A model generated the notes under the pieces. The model had not been told where the DNA came from, made no database searches, and was given only the letters and a program-made list of their open reading frames with translations. Positions 1-7,880 of a stretch of 48,014 nucleotides of DNA are shown here, one piece after another (within the stretch, counting starts at the first letter, position 1; each line of letters opens with the position of its first letter). Source of the DNA: JBEEJL01 sp049698095 (GTDB taxonomy: Bacteria; Pseudomonadota; Gammaproteobacteria; Burkholderiales; JBEEJL01); NCBI GenBank assembly GCA_049698095.1, contig JBAVXA010000060.1, positions 1 to 48,014 of the forward strand, in the 5' to 3' direction. The position numbers were made by a program, and so were the translations under genes.

Positions 1-555
1 AAGGAAGAGCTTGCCAAGCTGATCAACTCGGCGATATTCCCCGGCATTCAGGGCGGGCCGCTGATGCACGTCATCGCCGGCAAAGCGGTGGCCTTCAAAG
101 AAGCCATGACCAAGGAATTCCGCGACTACCAGGAGCAGGTGATCGACAATGCGCGCGTGATGGTCAAGGTTTTACAGTCGCGCAATTTGCGCATTGTGTC
201 CGGCCGTACTGAAAGCCATTTGTTTCTCGTCGATTTGCGCGCCAAAAAGATCACTGGCAAGGAAGCCGAAACGCAACTCGGCCGCGCGCACATCACCTGC
301 AACAAGAACGCCATACCGAACGACCCGGAAAAACCTTTTGTCACCAGCGGCATCCGCATTGGCACGCCGGCGATGACTACGCGCGGTTTCAAGGAACTCG
401 AGGCCGAAAAACTGTCGCACCTGATTGCCGATGTGCTTGATGCGCCGGGCGACGAGAAAGTGATTAACCACGTGGCGAAAGAAGTGAAGGAGATGTGCGC
501 GAAGTTTCCCGTGTACGAATATCCGATTGTCGATCGCCGCCATCACGCCGCCTGA
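1..555 (+). CDS. glyA: Serine hydroxymethyltransferase, C-terminal part (5' end outside window)
   Basis: PLP enzyme that interconverts serine and glycine while loading one-carbon units on tetrahydrofolate, in the cytoplasm. The reading frame is open from base 1 and ends at TGA 553-555, giving the last 184 residues. The visible start, with FPGIQGGPLMHVIAGKAVAF, is the family's conserved stretch just after the PLP-lysine region; the GTPAMTTRGF segment of the C-terminal domain follows. The catalytic lysine lies upstream of the window. It is followed after 10 bp by nrdR, the usual betaproteobacterial order. Nothing looks broken. Identification is from sequence pattern and gene order and is very secure. 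Confidence 0.97.
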   Translation, partial: KEELAKLINSAIFPGIQGGPLMHVIAGKAVAFKEAMTKEFRDYQEQVIDNARVMVKVLQSRNLRIVSGRTESHLFLVDLRAKKITGKEAETQLGRAHITCNKNAIPNDPEKPFVTSGIRIGTPAMTTRGFKELEAEKLSHLIADVLDAPGDEKVINHVAKEVKEMCAKFPVYEYPIVDRRHHAA

Positions 556-565
556 ACGTTAATTC

Positions 566-1018
566 ATGCGCTGCCCGTTTTGCGGTGACCCCGATACCCA
601 GGTAATCGATTCACGCGTGTCGGACGAGGGCGACAGCATCCGCCGCCGCCGCCGTTGCGCCGCCTGCAACAAACGCTTTACCACTTTCGAAACCGCCGAA
701 GTCCGCGCGCCGCAAATCGTCAAGCAAAACGGCAAGCGGGAAGAATTTTCATCCGATAAAGTGCGCGTCAGTTTCATGCGCGCGCTGCACAAGCGTCCCG
801 TCACCACCGAGCTGGTCGATGCCGCGATCGAGCGCGTCGGCCAGAAAGTGCTCGCCCTCGGCGAGCGCGAAATCGAATCGCGCAGGGTCGGCGAAATGGT
901 CATGGAAGAACTGCGCAAAATCGACAAGGTCGCCTACATCCGCTTCGCCAGCGTGTATAGAAGTTTTCAGGATGTTGAAGATTTTCATGAGGTCATCAGA
1001 GATTTGCACAACGATTGA
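566..1018 (+). CDS. nrdR: Transcriptional repressor NrdR
   Basis: Nucleotide-sensing repressor of ribonucleotide reductase genes. The 150-residue length is typical. The N-terminus carries the zinc ribbon, with CPFC at residues 3-6 and CAAC at about 31-34, followed by the basic RRRRRCAACNKRFTTFE stretch. An ATP-cone domain follows from about residue 49 (VKQNGKREEFSSDKVRVSFMRAL) to the C-terminus. It sits between glyA and ribD, a common arrangement in betaproteobacteria. The ATG lies 10 bp after the glyA stop. NrdR normally binds paired NrdR boxes upstream of nrd operons; I see no nrd genes in this window, so its targets are elsewhere. Confidence 0.97.
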   Translation: MRCPFCGDPDTQVIDSRVSDEGDSIRRRRRCAACNKRFTTFETAEVRAPQIVKQNGKREEFSSDKVRVSFMRALHKRPVTTELVDAAIERVGQKVLALGEREIESRRVGEMVMEELRKIDKVAYIRFASVYRSFQDVEDFHEVIRDLHND

Positions 1019-1077
1019 AGGAATTTACTGCTCAGAAGTTTGGACAGCAACGAAAGTCCTATCCCCTTCAAGGAACG

Positions 1078-1103
1078 CTTAGGATTGGCATGGGTGTCCT
1101 AAG
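1078..1103. other. Inverted repeat in the 131-bp leader between nrdR and ribD
   Basis: CTTAGGA at 1078-1084 and TCCTAAG at 1097-1103 are exact 7-base arms around a 12-base loop, 46 bp before the ribD start. There is no T-tract, so it is not a standard terminator. The conserved FMN riboswitch blocks are absent, so I do not call a riboswitch. It may be an RNA structure in the ribD leader or chance. Confidence 0.3.
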
Positions 1104-1149
1104 GTGCAAAGAAGATACCGGGTTAAAAGTGCAATAAAAGCAAATACTT

Positions 1150-2238
1150 ATGACGCATCCCGAAGACCACGTATTCATGTCCAAAGCCCTGCAACTGGCG
1201 GAGCTCGGCCTCTTCACCACCACACCGAATCCCAGAGTCGGCTGCGTCATCGTAAAAGAAAATAAAATAGTCGGCGAAGGCTACCACCGCAAAGCCGGAG
1301 AAAATCACGCCGAGATCGAAGCATTAAATAGGGCCGGCAACCAAGCGCGCGGCGCTACCGCCTACGTCACCCTCGAGCCCTGCAACCATCATGGCCGTAC
1401 GCGGCCCTGCACCGACGCACTCATCCAAGCAGGCATAAAGCGCGTAGTCGCCGCCATTCAAGACCCGAATCCGTTAGTCGCAGGGCAGGGACTGGAAAAA
1501 CTCCGCGCAGCCAATATTGAAGTGACAATAGGCGTCATGGAAAACGAAGCGCGCGAAATCAACATCGGCTTCGTCTCGCGCATGACGCGCAACCGCCCCT
1601 GGGTGCGCATGAAAATCGCCGCCAGCCTCGACGGCAAAACCGCCTTGAGCAATGGACAAAGCCAATGGATCACGGGCCCCGACGCAAGACGTGACGGCCA
1701 CCGCTGGCGCGCACGCGCCTGCGCCATCCTCACCGGCATCGGTACCGTGCGCGACGACAACCCGCAACTCAACGTGCGAGAAATCGAAACGACCAGACAA
1801 CCGCTAAGAGTCATCGTCGATAGCCAACTGCAAACGCCAAGCGATGCAAAAATTTTACAAGGCGGCAACGTCCTCATTGCCTGCGCAATCGAAAACGAAA
1901 CCCTCGCCGCACCGCTACGAGCCAAGGGCGCAGAAATTATCGTGATGCCCAACGCATCCGGCAAAGTCGAGTTGCCGCAGTTGTTAAATGAGCTAGCCAG
2001 ACGCGGCATCAACGAACTCCACGTCGAAGCCGGCTGCAAACTCAACGGCTCATTGCTGCGCGAAGGCTTGGTCGATGAACTACTGATTTACCTCGCGCCG
2101 TGTTTTCTGGGCGATGGTGCGCAGGGGATGGCGAATTTGACTGAGCTTGTAGACCTGAAAGATAAATTGTCCTTGCGGATTGTTGATACGAGGATGGTTG
2201 GGAGTGATTTGCGGTTGATTGCAAGGTTGCAAGCTTAG
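1150..2238 (+). CDS. ribD: Bifunctional riboflavin biosynthesis protein RibD (deaminase/reductase)
   Basis: Performs the second and third committed steps of riboflavin synthesis: pyrimidine deamination, then NADPH-dependent reduction of the ribose side chain. Residues 1-145 form the deaminase domain, with zinc ligand H53 and catalytic E55 in HAEIEAL, and cysteines C78 and C87 in the PCNHHGRTRPC segment. From about residue 150 the reductase domain begins (RPWVRMKIAASLDGKTAL). Total length of 362 is normal. The ATG at 1150 is preceded by an A-rich stretch without a strong ribosome site. The downstream riboflavin gene ribE is separated from it by two unrelated AT-rich genes, which is unusual for this cluster. 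Confidence 0.97.
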   Translation: MTHPEDHVFMSKALQLAELGLFTTTPNPRVGCVIVKENKIVGEGYHRKAGENHAEIEALNRAGNQARGATAYVTLEPCNHHGRTRPCTDALIQAGIKRVVAAIQDPNPLVAGQGLEKLRAANIEVTIGVMENEAREINIGFVSRMTRNRPWVRMKIAASLDGKTALSNGQSQWITGPDARRDGHRWRARACAILTGIGTVRDDNPQLNVREIETTRQPLRVIVDSQLQTPSDAKILQGGNVLIACAIENETLAAPLRAKGAEIIVMPNASGKVELPQLLNELARRGINELHVEAGCKLNGSLLREGLVDELLIYLAPCFLGDGAQGMANLTELVDLKDKLSLRIVDTRMVGSDLRLIARLQA

Positions 2239-2240
2239 AT

Positions 2241-2942
2241 ATGGTTAATAAAAATTATAAAAGACTATTTTGGGTTCTGCTCGTGTTATCCCCAATTATT
2301 TTGCATCCAATTTACCCGGTATTTTGGTACTCGACTGAGTTTCGGGGGCGGGTGGTGGATGCGAAGACAGGGCAGCCTATACCCGATGCAGTAGTTCTCG
2401 CGACGTGGCAACTGGTTGGCAGCTTCGTCGAAAACTATCGAATCAAAAAGATTGCGGTAGAAGAGGTCTTGACAGATGTGCAGGGCACGTTTCGTATCCC
2501 AAGCTGGGGGCCGCGTTTTTATTTCCTGCCTGGCCGTATCCTAAATGAGCAGCCACACATAACCATACTTAAAAAAGATTATTTACCTTTGACTCTGGAT
2601 AACCACCCAAAGGCAATGGGAGATAACGGTTACGGTATGAACGCAGAGGCGATTATTCGCTTTGATTGGCAGGACGAAGATTTGAAAATGGCACCGCGTG
2701 GCGAAGACATTGCTGCTTATGAGTTAGCTATGAATGATATTTGGAGCTTAAGAGTGGGCGATCTCTTTACTGATAAAAGGTGCGATTGGCAATACGCACC
2801 ATTATCCTTAGTATTTTTGCATAACGTGAAAAAAGAACTTGCTAGTTATCAACGTGGAAACAATTTGCGCTATATTTTTGAAATTGGCATATTCCCACAC
2901 TGCGGCAATCTTCGACCTGAAGCTTTTCTCAAAGGACACTAA
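2241..2942 (+). CDS. Membrane-anchored protein with carboxypeptidase regulatory-like domain, unknown function
   Basis: I do not recognise a named family. The 233-residue product has one N-terminal hydrophobic segment (about 9-30) that should anchor it in the inner membrane. The periplasmic start, FRGRVVDAKTGQPIPDAVVL, matches the beginning of the carboxypeptidase regulatory-like beta-sandwich, and VLTDVQGTFRIPSW continues that fold. The C-terminal half (from about 130) has no recognisable motif. The ATG is 2 bp after the ribD stop and the next gene begins 3 bp after this stop, so the three are probably co-transcribed. Base composition is visibly more AT-rich than in the flanking rib genes, which suggests acquisition by transfer. 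Confidence 0.75.
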   Translation: MVNKNYKRLFWVLLVLSPIILHPIYPVFWYSTEFRGRVVDAKTGQPIPDAVVLATWQLVGSFVENYRIKKIAVEEVLTDVQGTFRIPSWGPRFYFLPGRILNEQPHITILKKDYLPLTLDNHPKAMGDNGYGMNAEAIIRFDWQDEDLKMAPRGEDIAAYELAMNDIWSLRVGDLFTDKRCDWQYAPLSLVFLHNVKKELASYQRGNNLRYIFEIGIFPHCGNLRPEAFLKGH

Positions 2943-2945
2943 AAA

Positions 2946-3335
2946 ATGAAACAAATATTGGCTCTTTCAGTTGTCGTGTTATTGCAGGGTGTTTTTTCGT
3001 CAGCGTTTGCGTACGAAGTACCGACTCACCAAAAGTTGACTATCGAGGCATTTAATCGCTCTAAGTTGGTTACTGATCCATCGTTTCTGCCTAGTATTGG
3101 ATTAAGCCTTTCTACGTCCGACTATACAGATAGCAAAAATCAAGGACGAAATACCCTAGGGCTGTTTGAATGGGGCGCAAATTACGAAGACGATTTACCC
3201 CGTTTTTGTAATCATTTTTTCGATCTTCAGTTTAATAACTACGCTGGGAGACCGCTAAGTCTCACGGCAAATTTAGTGAGTCCCTTTTGTCCTTTTCCCT
3301 ATGTTTCTGGAGTCACTGCAAAAATACTCAGCTAA
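2946..3335 (+). pseudogene. Truncated secreted protein, N-terminal remnant resembling a phospholipase C/P1-nuclease-like protein
   Basis: The 129-residue reading frame begins with a clear Sec signal peptide (cleavage after SSAFA) and then YEVPTHQKLTIEAFNRSKL, the His-containing start of secreted zinc-dependent phospholipase C-like proteins. The segment RFCNHFFDLQFNNYAGRPL recalls the NHFYDP segment that such proteins carry early in a chain of several hundred residues. Here the similarity stops near residue 105 and the frame ends soon after. Frame +1 stays open from 3301 to about 3447 but carries no recognisable continuation. I infer a 5' fragment of a longer gene. AAAGGA before the ATG is a good ribosome site. 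A short functional protein cannot be excluded. Confidence 0.5.
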
Positions 3336-3392
3336 TTTTATTCAAAACAACAAAATTTATTTGTCGAACTTAACGCAACGTGAATTTGATTT

Positions 3393-3416
3393 GTGGGCAC
3401 ACTATGCTTTACCCAC
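3393..3416. repeat. Short hairpin, possible intergenic repeat
   Basis: GTGGG at 3393-3397 pairs with CCCAC at 3412-3416 and is followed by CCTACG. The look is that of short GTGGGCA/CCCACCCTACG intergenic repeats seen in many bacteria. It lies just where the truncated gene at 2946-3335 has lost its 3' part. Only one copy is in the window, so the repeat status is a guess. Confidence 0.25.
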
Positions 3417-3438
3417 CCTACGAAATCTGCATTTACTC

Positions 3439-3468
3439 TCGACCTAAGTTAAAATACGCCTATACAAT
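3439..3468 (+). promoter_or_regulatory. Candidate sigma-70 promoter for ribE
   Basis: TCGACC at 3439-3444 and TACAAT at 3463-3468 are separated by 18 bp, about 24 bp before the ribE start. This would restart transcription after the AT-rich insert that separates ribD from ribE. The match is partial (4/6 and 5/6). Confidence 0.35.
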
Positions 3469-3492
3469 TTTCCTCGCAAAAGAAAATCAATC

Positions 3493-4080
3493 ATGTTCAC
3501 CGGAATTATCCAGGCCGTCGGCCACATCAGCGCATCCAAGCCATTAAAAGATGGCCTGCGCCTCACTATCTCATGTAAAGATTTGAGCCTCGATGACGTC
3601 AAAATTGGCGACAGCATCGCGGTCAATGGCGCTTGTCTCACGGTAGTCGATCTCAACCAGAACGCCTTCGGCGTCGATGTGTCGCGCGTGACGATTAATT
3701 GCACGGAAGGTTTGCAGCAGGGCGCAGACGTGAATCTGGAAAAAGCCATGCGTTTGACCGATCGTCTTGGCGGGCATCTGGTGAGCGGGCATGTGGATGG
3801 CGTGGGTGAGGTGACGAAGTTTGCGCAAATCGGCGAGAGCTGGCTGCTTGTCGTGGGTGCACCGGATACGCTGAAAAAGTATATTGCGCGCAAAGGTTCG
3901 ATCACGATTAACGGCGTGAGCCTGACGGTGAACGATGTTGATGGAAATAGTTTTAATCTGAATATAATTCCGCATACGATTCATGCCACAGCCTTGAAAA
4001 ATCTCAAAGCGGGTAGTCGCGTGAATTTAGAAGTGGATTTGATTGCGCGTTATATTGAACGCATGATGCAGGAATCTTAA
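3493..4080 (+). CDS. ribE: Riboflavin synthase, alpha subunit
   Basis: Dismutates two molecules of dimethyl-ribityl-lumazine to riboflavin. The 195-residue protein shows the two homologous lumazine-binding halves. The first starts MFTGIIQAVG and has GACLTVVDL. The second starts near residue 98 (HLVSGHVDGVGEV) and has NGVSLTVNDV. The C-terminal helix (LEVDLIARYIERMM) is the trimerisation element. Length is a little under the commonest value of about 200-215 but complete. The symbol ribC is used for the same gene in some species. It sits in its usual place before ribB and ribH, with its own candidate promoter. Confidence 0.97.
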   Translation: MFTGIIQAVGHISASKPLKDGLRLTISCKDLSLDDVKIGDSIAVNGACLTVVDLNQNAFGVDVSRVTINCTEGLQQGADVNLEKAMRLTDRLGGHLVSGHVDGVGEVTKFAQIGESWLLVVGAPDTLKKYIARKGSITINGVSLTVNDVDGNSFNLNIIPHTIHATALKNLKAGSRVNLEVDLIARYIERMMQES

Positions 4081-4085
4081 AATAA

Positions 4086-4106
4086 TCAATATAATCCAAT
4101 AGTTAT
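4086..4106 (-). repeat. 21-bp AT-rich element, copy 1
   Basis: On the minus strand this reads ATAACTATTGGATT followed by ATATTGA, one base off the 14-base core ATAACTATTTGATT found at 7853, 16931 and 34884. It begins 5 bp after the ribE stop codon and 104 bp before ribB. Function unknown. Confidence 0.55.
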
Positions 4107-4210
4107 ATAATATCGTTTTTCATCCTTCATGCGCAGGCGATATTCGTCGCTGTTGGTGCCCCCGCATCATATAAAATAGAGCCCTATTCAAGTTTCGCCT
4201 GGAGAACATC

Positions 4211-5347
4211 ATGAAGCTGGTCAGAAGTCATGAAAGCAGCAGCAATGGTATTTCATCCGTGCGGGAGATCATCGCGGATATCAAGGCCGGCAAGATGGTG
4301 GTACTGGTTGATGAGGAGGATCGCGAGAACGAAGGCGACCTCGTCATGGCGGCCGAGTTTGTGACGCCGGCCGCAATCAACTTCATGACCAAGCATGCGC
4401 GTGGCTTGATTTGTCTGACGCTGACCGATGAGCGCTGCCAGCAATTGAATTTGCTGCCGATGGCGAGCGATAACCGCTCGCCGATGGGGACGAATTTTAC
4501 CGTCTCGATTGAAGCAGCCAAAGGCGTGACCACGGGTATTTCGGCGGCGGATCGAGCGCGTACCGTGCAAGCCGCGGTCGCACCCGACGCGAAGCCTGGC
4601 GACATCATTCAGCCCGGGCATATTTTTCCCATTAAGGCGCAGAAGGGCGGCGTGCTGGTGCGCGCCGGTCATACGGAAGCCGGCTGTGATTTGGCCCAGC
4701 TTGCTGGATTAACGCCGGCGTCGGTGATTTGCGAAATTCTCAAAGACGATGGCGAGATGGCGCGTTTGCCCGACTTGATCGAGTACGCGAAACAGCACCA
4801 GCTTAAAATCGGCACTATCGCCGATTTGATTCACTATCGCAGCGAGACGGAAAAACTGGTTGAGCGCGTGGCGGAAAAAAATATTCAGACGCGCTATGGC
4901 GCTTTCAAGCTGGTGGCGTATCACGACAAGACGGCGAATGAAACCCACTTGGCGCTGGTGAAAGGCGACCCTCGGCCAGACACGGAAACGCTGGTGCGCG
5001 TGCATGAGCCGCTGAACGTGATGGATCTGCTTGATGAAACGGACGACATGCACAGTTTCGGCCTGCACCCGGCGATGCGTATCGTCGCCGAAGCGCAGAC
5101 CGGCGTGATCGTGTTGCTTCGTCGCGCGCAAACGCCGCAGGATATCGTGCGGCGCATCCTGCCGAGGCAGCAAAAACACAGTGGCGAAGTGAAATGGGAT
5201 TCGCGCATATATGGAATCGGCGCGCAGATTCTGCGCGACCTGAACGTTGGCAAAATGCGGCTGCTGGCCAAGCCGCAAAAAATGCCGAGCCTGGCGGGCT
5301 TCGATCTGGAAGTGACCGGCTATTTTTCGAGCGATAAAAAGAACTGA
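4211..5347 (+). CDS. ribB: 3,4-dihydroxy-2-butanone 4-phosphate synthase with degenerate GTP cyclohydrolase II domain (RibBX type)
   Basis: Makes the four-carbon precursor of lumazine from ribulose 5-phosphate. Residues about 15-215 form an intact RibB domain, with the acidic DEEDRENEGDL loop and RAGHTEAGCDLA. The C-terminal half aligns in position with GTP cyclohydrolase II (LVKGDPRPDTETLVRVHEPL), but the three zinc-binding cysteines of active RibA are missing, as is the RQEGRGIGL-type loop. The GTP reaction is therefore presumably lost, as in the RibBX variant known from Proteobacteria. A true ribA must exist outside the window. GGAG at 4201-4204 precedes the ATG. ribH follows after 9 bp. 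Confidence 0.93.
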   Translation: MKLVRSHESSSNGISSVREIIADIKAGKMVVLVDEEDRENEGDLVMAAEFVTPAAINFMTKHARGLICLTLTDERCQQLNLLPMASDNRSPMGTNFTVSIEAAKGVTTGISAADRARTVQAAVAPDAKPGDIIQPGHIFPIKAQKGGVLVRAGHTEAGCDLAQLAGLTPASVICEILKDDGEMARLPDLIEYAKQHQLKIGTIADLIHYRSETEKLVERVAEKNIQTRYGAFKLVAYHDKTANETHLALVKGDPRPDTETLVRVHEPLNVMDLLDETDDMHSFGLHPAMRIVAEAQTGVIVLLRRAQTPQDIVRRILPRQQKHSGEVKWDSRIYGIGAQILRDLNVGKMRLLAKPQKMPSLAGFDLEVTGYFSSDKKN

Positions 5348-5356
5348 AGGCTATTC

Positions 5357-5809
5357 GTGAATCGCATCGCAATTGATTTGAATGGAAAAGGCCTGACCAT
5401 CGGGATAGTCATGAGCCGCTTCAACGACAAAATAGGTGAAGCGCTGCTTGCCGCGTGCAATGACGAATTACTGAAATATCAGGTCAGTAAAGACGCGGTG
5501 ACGCTGGTCACCGTCCCCGGCGCGCTTGAGGTGCCGCTGGCGCTGCAAAAACTAGCGCAAACGCGAAAATTCCACGCACTGATCGCGCTCGGTGCGGTGG
5601 TCCGCGGCGAGACTTATCATTTCGAAGTCGTATCAAATGAATCGGCAGCGGGCATCATGCAGGTGCAGCTCGACTCCGGCGTCCCGATTGCCAATGCGAT
5701 TCTCACGACTGAGAATGACGAGCAGGCAATGGCTCGCGTCGCCGAAAAAGGCGCTGACGCCGCGCGGGTCGCGATCGAGATGGCGAATCTCTCTGGCAAA
5801 ACCGCATGA
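5357..5809 (+). CDS. ribH: 6,7-dimethyl-8-ribityllumazine synthase
   Basis: Condenses the RibB product with the ribityl-aminopyrimidine to give lumazine, the substrate of riboflavin synthase. The 150-residue chain has the family's GIVMSRFNDKIGEALL start, PGALEVPLAL substrate loop and the GAVVRGETYHFEVV segment with the catalytic histidine. The start is a GTG at 5357, which keeps the first strand of the fold; no better ATG is nearby. The last four bases overlap nusB (ATGA), the translational coupling seen in many proteobacteria. Confidence 0.96.
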   Translation: MNRIAIDLNGKGLTIGIVMSRFNDKIGEALLAACNDELLKYQVSKDAVTLVTVPGALEVPLALQKLAQTRKFHALIALGAVVRGETYHFEVVSNESAAGIMQVQLDSGVPIANAILTTENDEQAMARVAEKGADAARVAIEMANLSGKTA

Positions 5810-6255
5810 AAACCTCGCGCAGGCGCTCGCGCGAATTCGCGCTGCAGGCCTTGTATCAATGGCAGCTGAACGGCAGCAACGCCGATACATTAATTGCGCA
5901 ACTCTCCGAGGCAGAAGGATATGCCAAGGTCGACCAGGGATATTTCGCCGAATTGATTAGGGGTACGCTTGCGGCTGCCCCGGATCTTGAGCAAAAGATT
6001 TCCTGCCAACTGGACCGTCCGCTGAACGAACTCAGTCCAGTCGAGCGCGGCATTCTGATGCTGGCGTGTTTTGAGCTGGTTTCGCAGCTGGACGTGCCAT
6101 ATAGAGTTGTTATCAACGAAGCCATCGAGCTTGCCAAAACGTTCGGCGGTACCGACGGGCATAAATATGTGAATGGCGTGTTGGACAAACTTGCGCCGAC
6201 TTTGCGCGGTGATGAAATTGCGCACGCAAGACAAACGGTGCGGCAAAAGGTGTAA
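5806..6255 (+). CDS. nusB: Transcription antitermination factor NusB
   Basis: Binds boxA RNA together with ribosomal protein S10 and supports antitermination on rRNA operons. The 149-residue all-helical protein begins with the basic KTSRRRSREFALQALYQWQ and contains LNELSPVERGILMLACFEL and INEAIELAKTFGGTDGHKYVNGVLDKLA, both diagnostic. The start codon overlaps the ribH stop, so translation is coupled. It is probably the last gene of the rib transcript, since a 150-bp gap with a hairpin separates it from thiL. Confidence 0.96.
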   Translation: MKTSRRRSREFALQALYQWQLNGSNADTLIAQLSEAEGYAKVDQGYFAELIRGTLAAAPDLEQKISCQLDRPLNELSPVERGILMLACFELVSQLDVPYRVVINEAIELAKTFGGTDGHKYVNGVLDKLAPTLRGDEIAHARQTVRQKV

Positions 6256-6291
6256 AACGCGTTTTGCGTTGGGTGAAGGTTAAGGGGAAAC

Positions 6292-6319
6292 GCCGGTCCT
6301 TCAGCTCGTTCAGGACGGC
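6292..6319 (+). terminator. Possible terminator or hairpin repeat after nusB
   Basis: GCC-G-GTCCT at 6292-6300 pairs with AGGAC-GGC at 6312-6319, giving an eight-pair stem with one bulge and an 11-base loop. A T-rich but interrupted stretch (about 6321-6334) follows. It lies 36 bp after the nusB stop, in a 150-bp gap with no gene. It could equally be an intergenic repeat. Confidence 0.35.
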
Positions 6320-6405
6320 ATAAATTTATTTTATCCGTCATTCCGAGCAGCGCGAACAATTCGCTTTTTGCTTGTTAATAACTGAATAATTCAACCGTCG
6401 CCATT

Positions 6406-7359
6406 TTGACTTCCGAATTCGACATTATCCGCCGCTATTTCACCCGCGATAGCTCTGCCGTTCTCGGCGTCGGCGATGACGCGGCATTGATCGAAGTGGC
6501 TCCTGGGCATCAACTGGCAGTATCGACCGACATGCTGGTATCGGGGCGGCATTTTTTCCCTGACGCCGATCCATTCAAGCTCGGTCATAAATCCCTCGCA
6601 GTCAATCTCTCCGATATGGCGGCAATGGGTGCCCGGCCGCGCTGGGCGACACTGTCGCTGGCGTTGCCTGAAGTGAATGAACCATGGTTGCAAAAATTCT
6701 CTGATGGGTTCTTCGCGCTGGCAGACGAATTTAATATCGCGCTGATCGGCGGTGACACGACCAAAGGACCATTGAATATTTGCGTGACTATCATGGGCGA
6801 ATGCAAACCCGGTGAGGCATTGCGGCGCGACGGTGCCAGGAGCGGCGACGAGATCTGGGTGTCGGGAACGATCGGCGATGCGGCGCTGGCGCTGGTGGCG
6901 TTGCAAGGCCGTTTGTCGTTGCGAGCCGATGAGCTGGCGCATTGCGAACAGGCATTGCATGCGCCGCAACCCTTGGTGGGTCTGGGCATTGCGCTGCGCG
7001 GGATTGCCACCAGCGCCATCGATGTGTCCGATGGCTTGCTGGCAGACCTCGGGCATATTCTTGGTCGGTCCGCCCTTGGAGCGGAAGTCTATTTCGACAA
7101 GTTGCCAGTATCGGAACTGATGGCTGCGCGATTGTCCGACGCCGTTGCCCGGCAATGCGTACTGGCGGGCGGCGACGACTACCAATTATGTTTTACTGCG
7201 CCGGCGCATTTACAAACGCAGGTTCTGGCCGCAGCCGGTAGTTTGAATGTTCGCGTGACGAAAATCGGACACACCAGCGACGCCAACGGCTTGATATTGC
7301 TCGATGCTTTGAGTCGACCGATGGACGTTCAAACCAGAGGCTACGATCACTTTGCCTGA
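6406..7359 (+). CDS. thiL: Thiamine-monophosphate kinase
   Basis: ATP-dependent kinase that makes thiamine diphosphate, the active cofactor, from thiamine monophosphate. The 317-residue protein shows the PurM-like fold motifs in order: GVGDDAALIE near residue 20, AVSTDMLVSGRHF, NLSDMAAMGARPRWATLSLALP, IGGDTTKG and the C-terminal AIDVSDGLLADLGHI. The start is TTG at 6406; no ATG lies in frame near it and the N-terminal sequence TSEFDIIRRYF fits the family start. It overlaps pgpA by 8 bp. thiL after nusB and before pgpA is the common order in Proteobacteria. Confidence 0.95.
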   Translation: MTSEFDIIRRYFTRDSSAVLGVGDDAALIEVAPGHQLAVSTDMLVSGRHFFPDADPFKLGHKSLAVNLSDMAAMGARPRWATLSLALPEVNEPWLQKFSDGFFALADEFNIALIGGDTTKGPLNICVTIMGECKPGEALRRDGARSGDEIWVSGTIGDAALALVALQGRLSLRADELAHCEQALHAPQPLVGLGIALRGIATSAIDVSDGLLADLGHILGRSALGAEVYFDKLPVSELMAARLSDAVARQCVLAGGDDYQLCFTAPAHLQTQVLAAAGSLNVRVTKIGHTSDANGLILLDALSRPMDVQTRGYDHFA

Positions 7360-7843
7360 AGCGAATTTCAAATTCATTACCGCATCGGCGGCGCGCTTTA
7401 TCGCCTTCGGCTTCGGCAGCGGCTTGAGCCCCAAAGCGCCCGGAACGTTCGGGTCGCTGCTCGGTGTTGGGTTTTATTTCCTGCTCGCGCCGTTTTTTCC
7501 CTCCAGCGCCATTTTCATTTTGTTGGTCCTGCTATTTGCCCTAGGCGTGTGGGCGTGCGATCGAACCGGTCGCGATCTGGGCGTGGCCGACCACGGCGGA
7601 ATGGTGTGGGATGAGATCGTCGCCATGATGCTGGTGTTGTCATTCACGCCGCTGAGCGTTTTCTGGTACGTGCTGGCATTTGCGTTATTCCGTCTTTTCG
7701 ACATATGGAAGCCATTCCCCATCGGCCTTTTGGAGAAAGAATTCAAAGGCGGTTTCGGCGTGATGATCGATGACATCATGGCGGCAATCTATGCCATCGG
7801 CGTGATCCGGGTCGCGCTTTGGCTGTTCGATTTTGTTCATTGA
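7352..7843 (+). CDS. pgpA: Phosphatidylglycerophosphatase A
   Basis: Inner-membrane phosphatase that makes phosphatidylglycerol from its phosphate in phospholipid synthesis. The 163-residue chain has the signature FGSGLSPKAPGTFGSLLGV near the N-terminus, the acidic GMVWDEIVAMMLVL and a final DDIMAAIYA, with about four hydrophobic membrane segments. The predicted start is TTG at 7352, inside the end of thiL. The overlap and the lack of a nearby ATG support coupled translation. A 21-bp repeat element begins 9 bp after its stop. Confidence 0.94.
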   Translation: MPEANFKFITASAARFIAFGFGSGLSPKAPGTFGSLLGVGFYFLLAPFFPSSAIFILLVLLFALGVWACDRTGRDLGVADHGGMVWDEIVAMMLVLSFTPLSVFWYVLAFALFRLFDIWKPFPIGLLEKEFKGGFGVMIDDIMAAIYAIGVIRVALWLFDFVH

Positions 7844-7852
7844 AATAACCAT

Positions 7853-7873
7853 ATAACTATTTGATTATATTTA
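7853..7873 (+). repeat. 21-bp AT-rich element, copy 2
   Basis: ATAACTATTTGATT followed by ATATTTA. It matches the copy at 34884-34904 at 20 of 21 positions. It lies 9 bp after the pgpA stop and only 7 bp before the ugpQ start, so it occupies the place of a ribosome binding site. Confidence 0.65.
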
Positions 7874-7880
7874 TCTATTT

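Noticed and set aside
3301..3447. Frameshifted continuation of the truncated secreted protein
   Set aside because: The +1 frame is open but its sequence shows no similarity that I recognise to the missing domain, so truncation is more likely than a simple frameshift.
4081..4210. FMN riboswitch before ribB
   Set aside because: The position fits, but none of the conserved blocks (AGGGC, GGTGAAA-TCCC, ACCGGCGGT) is present.
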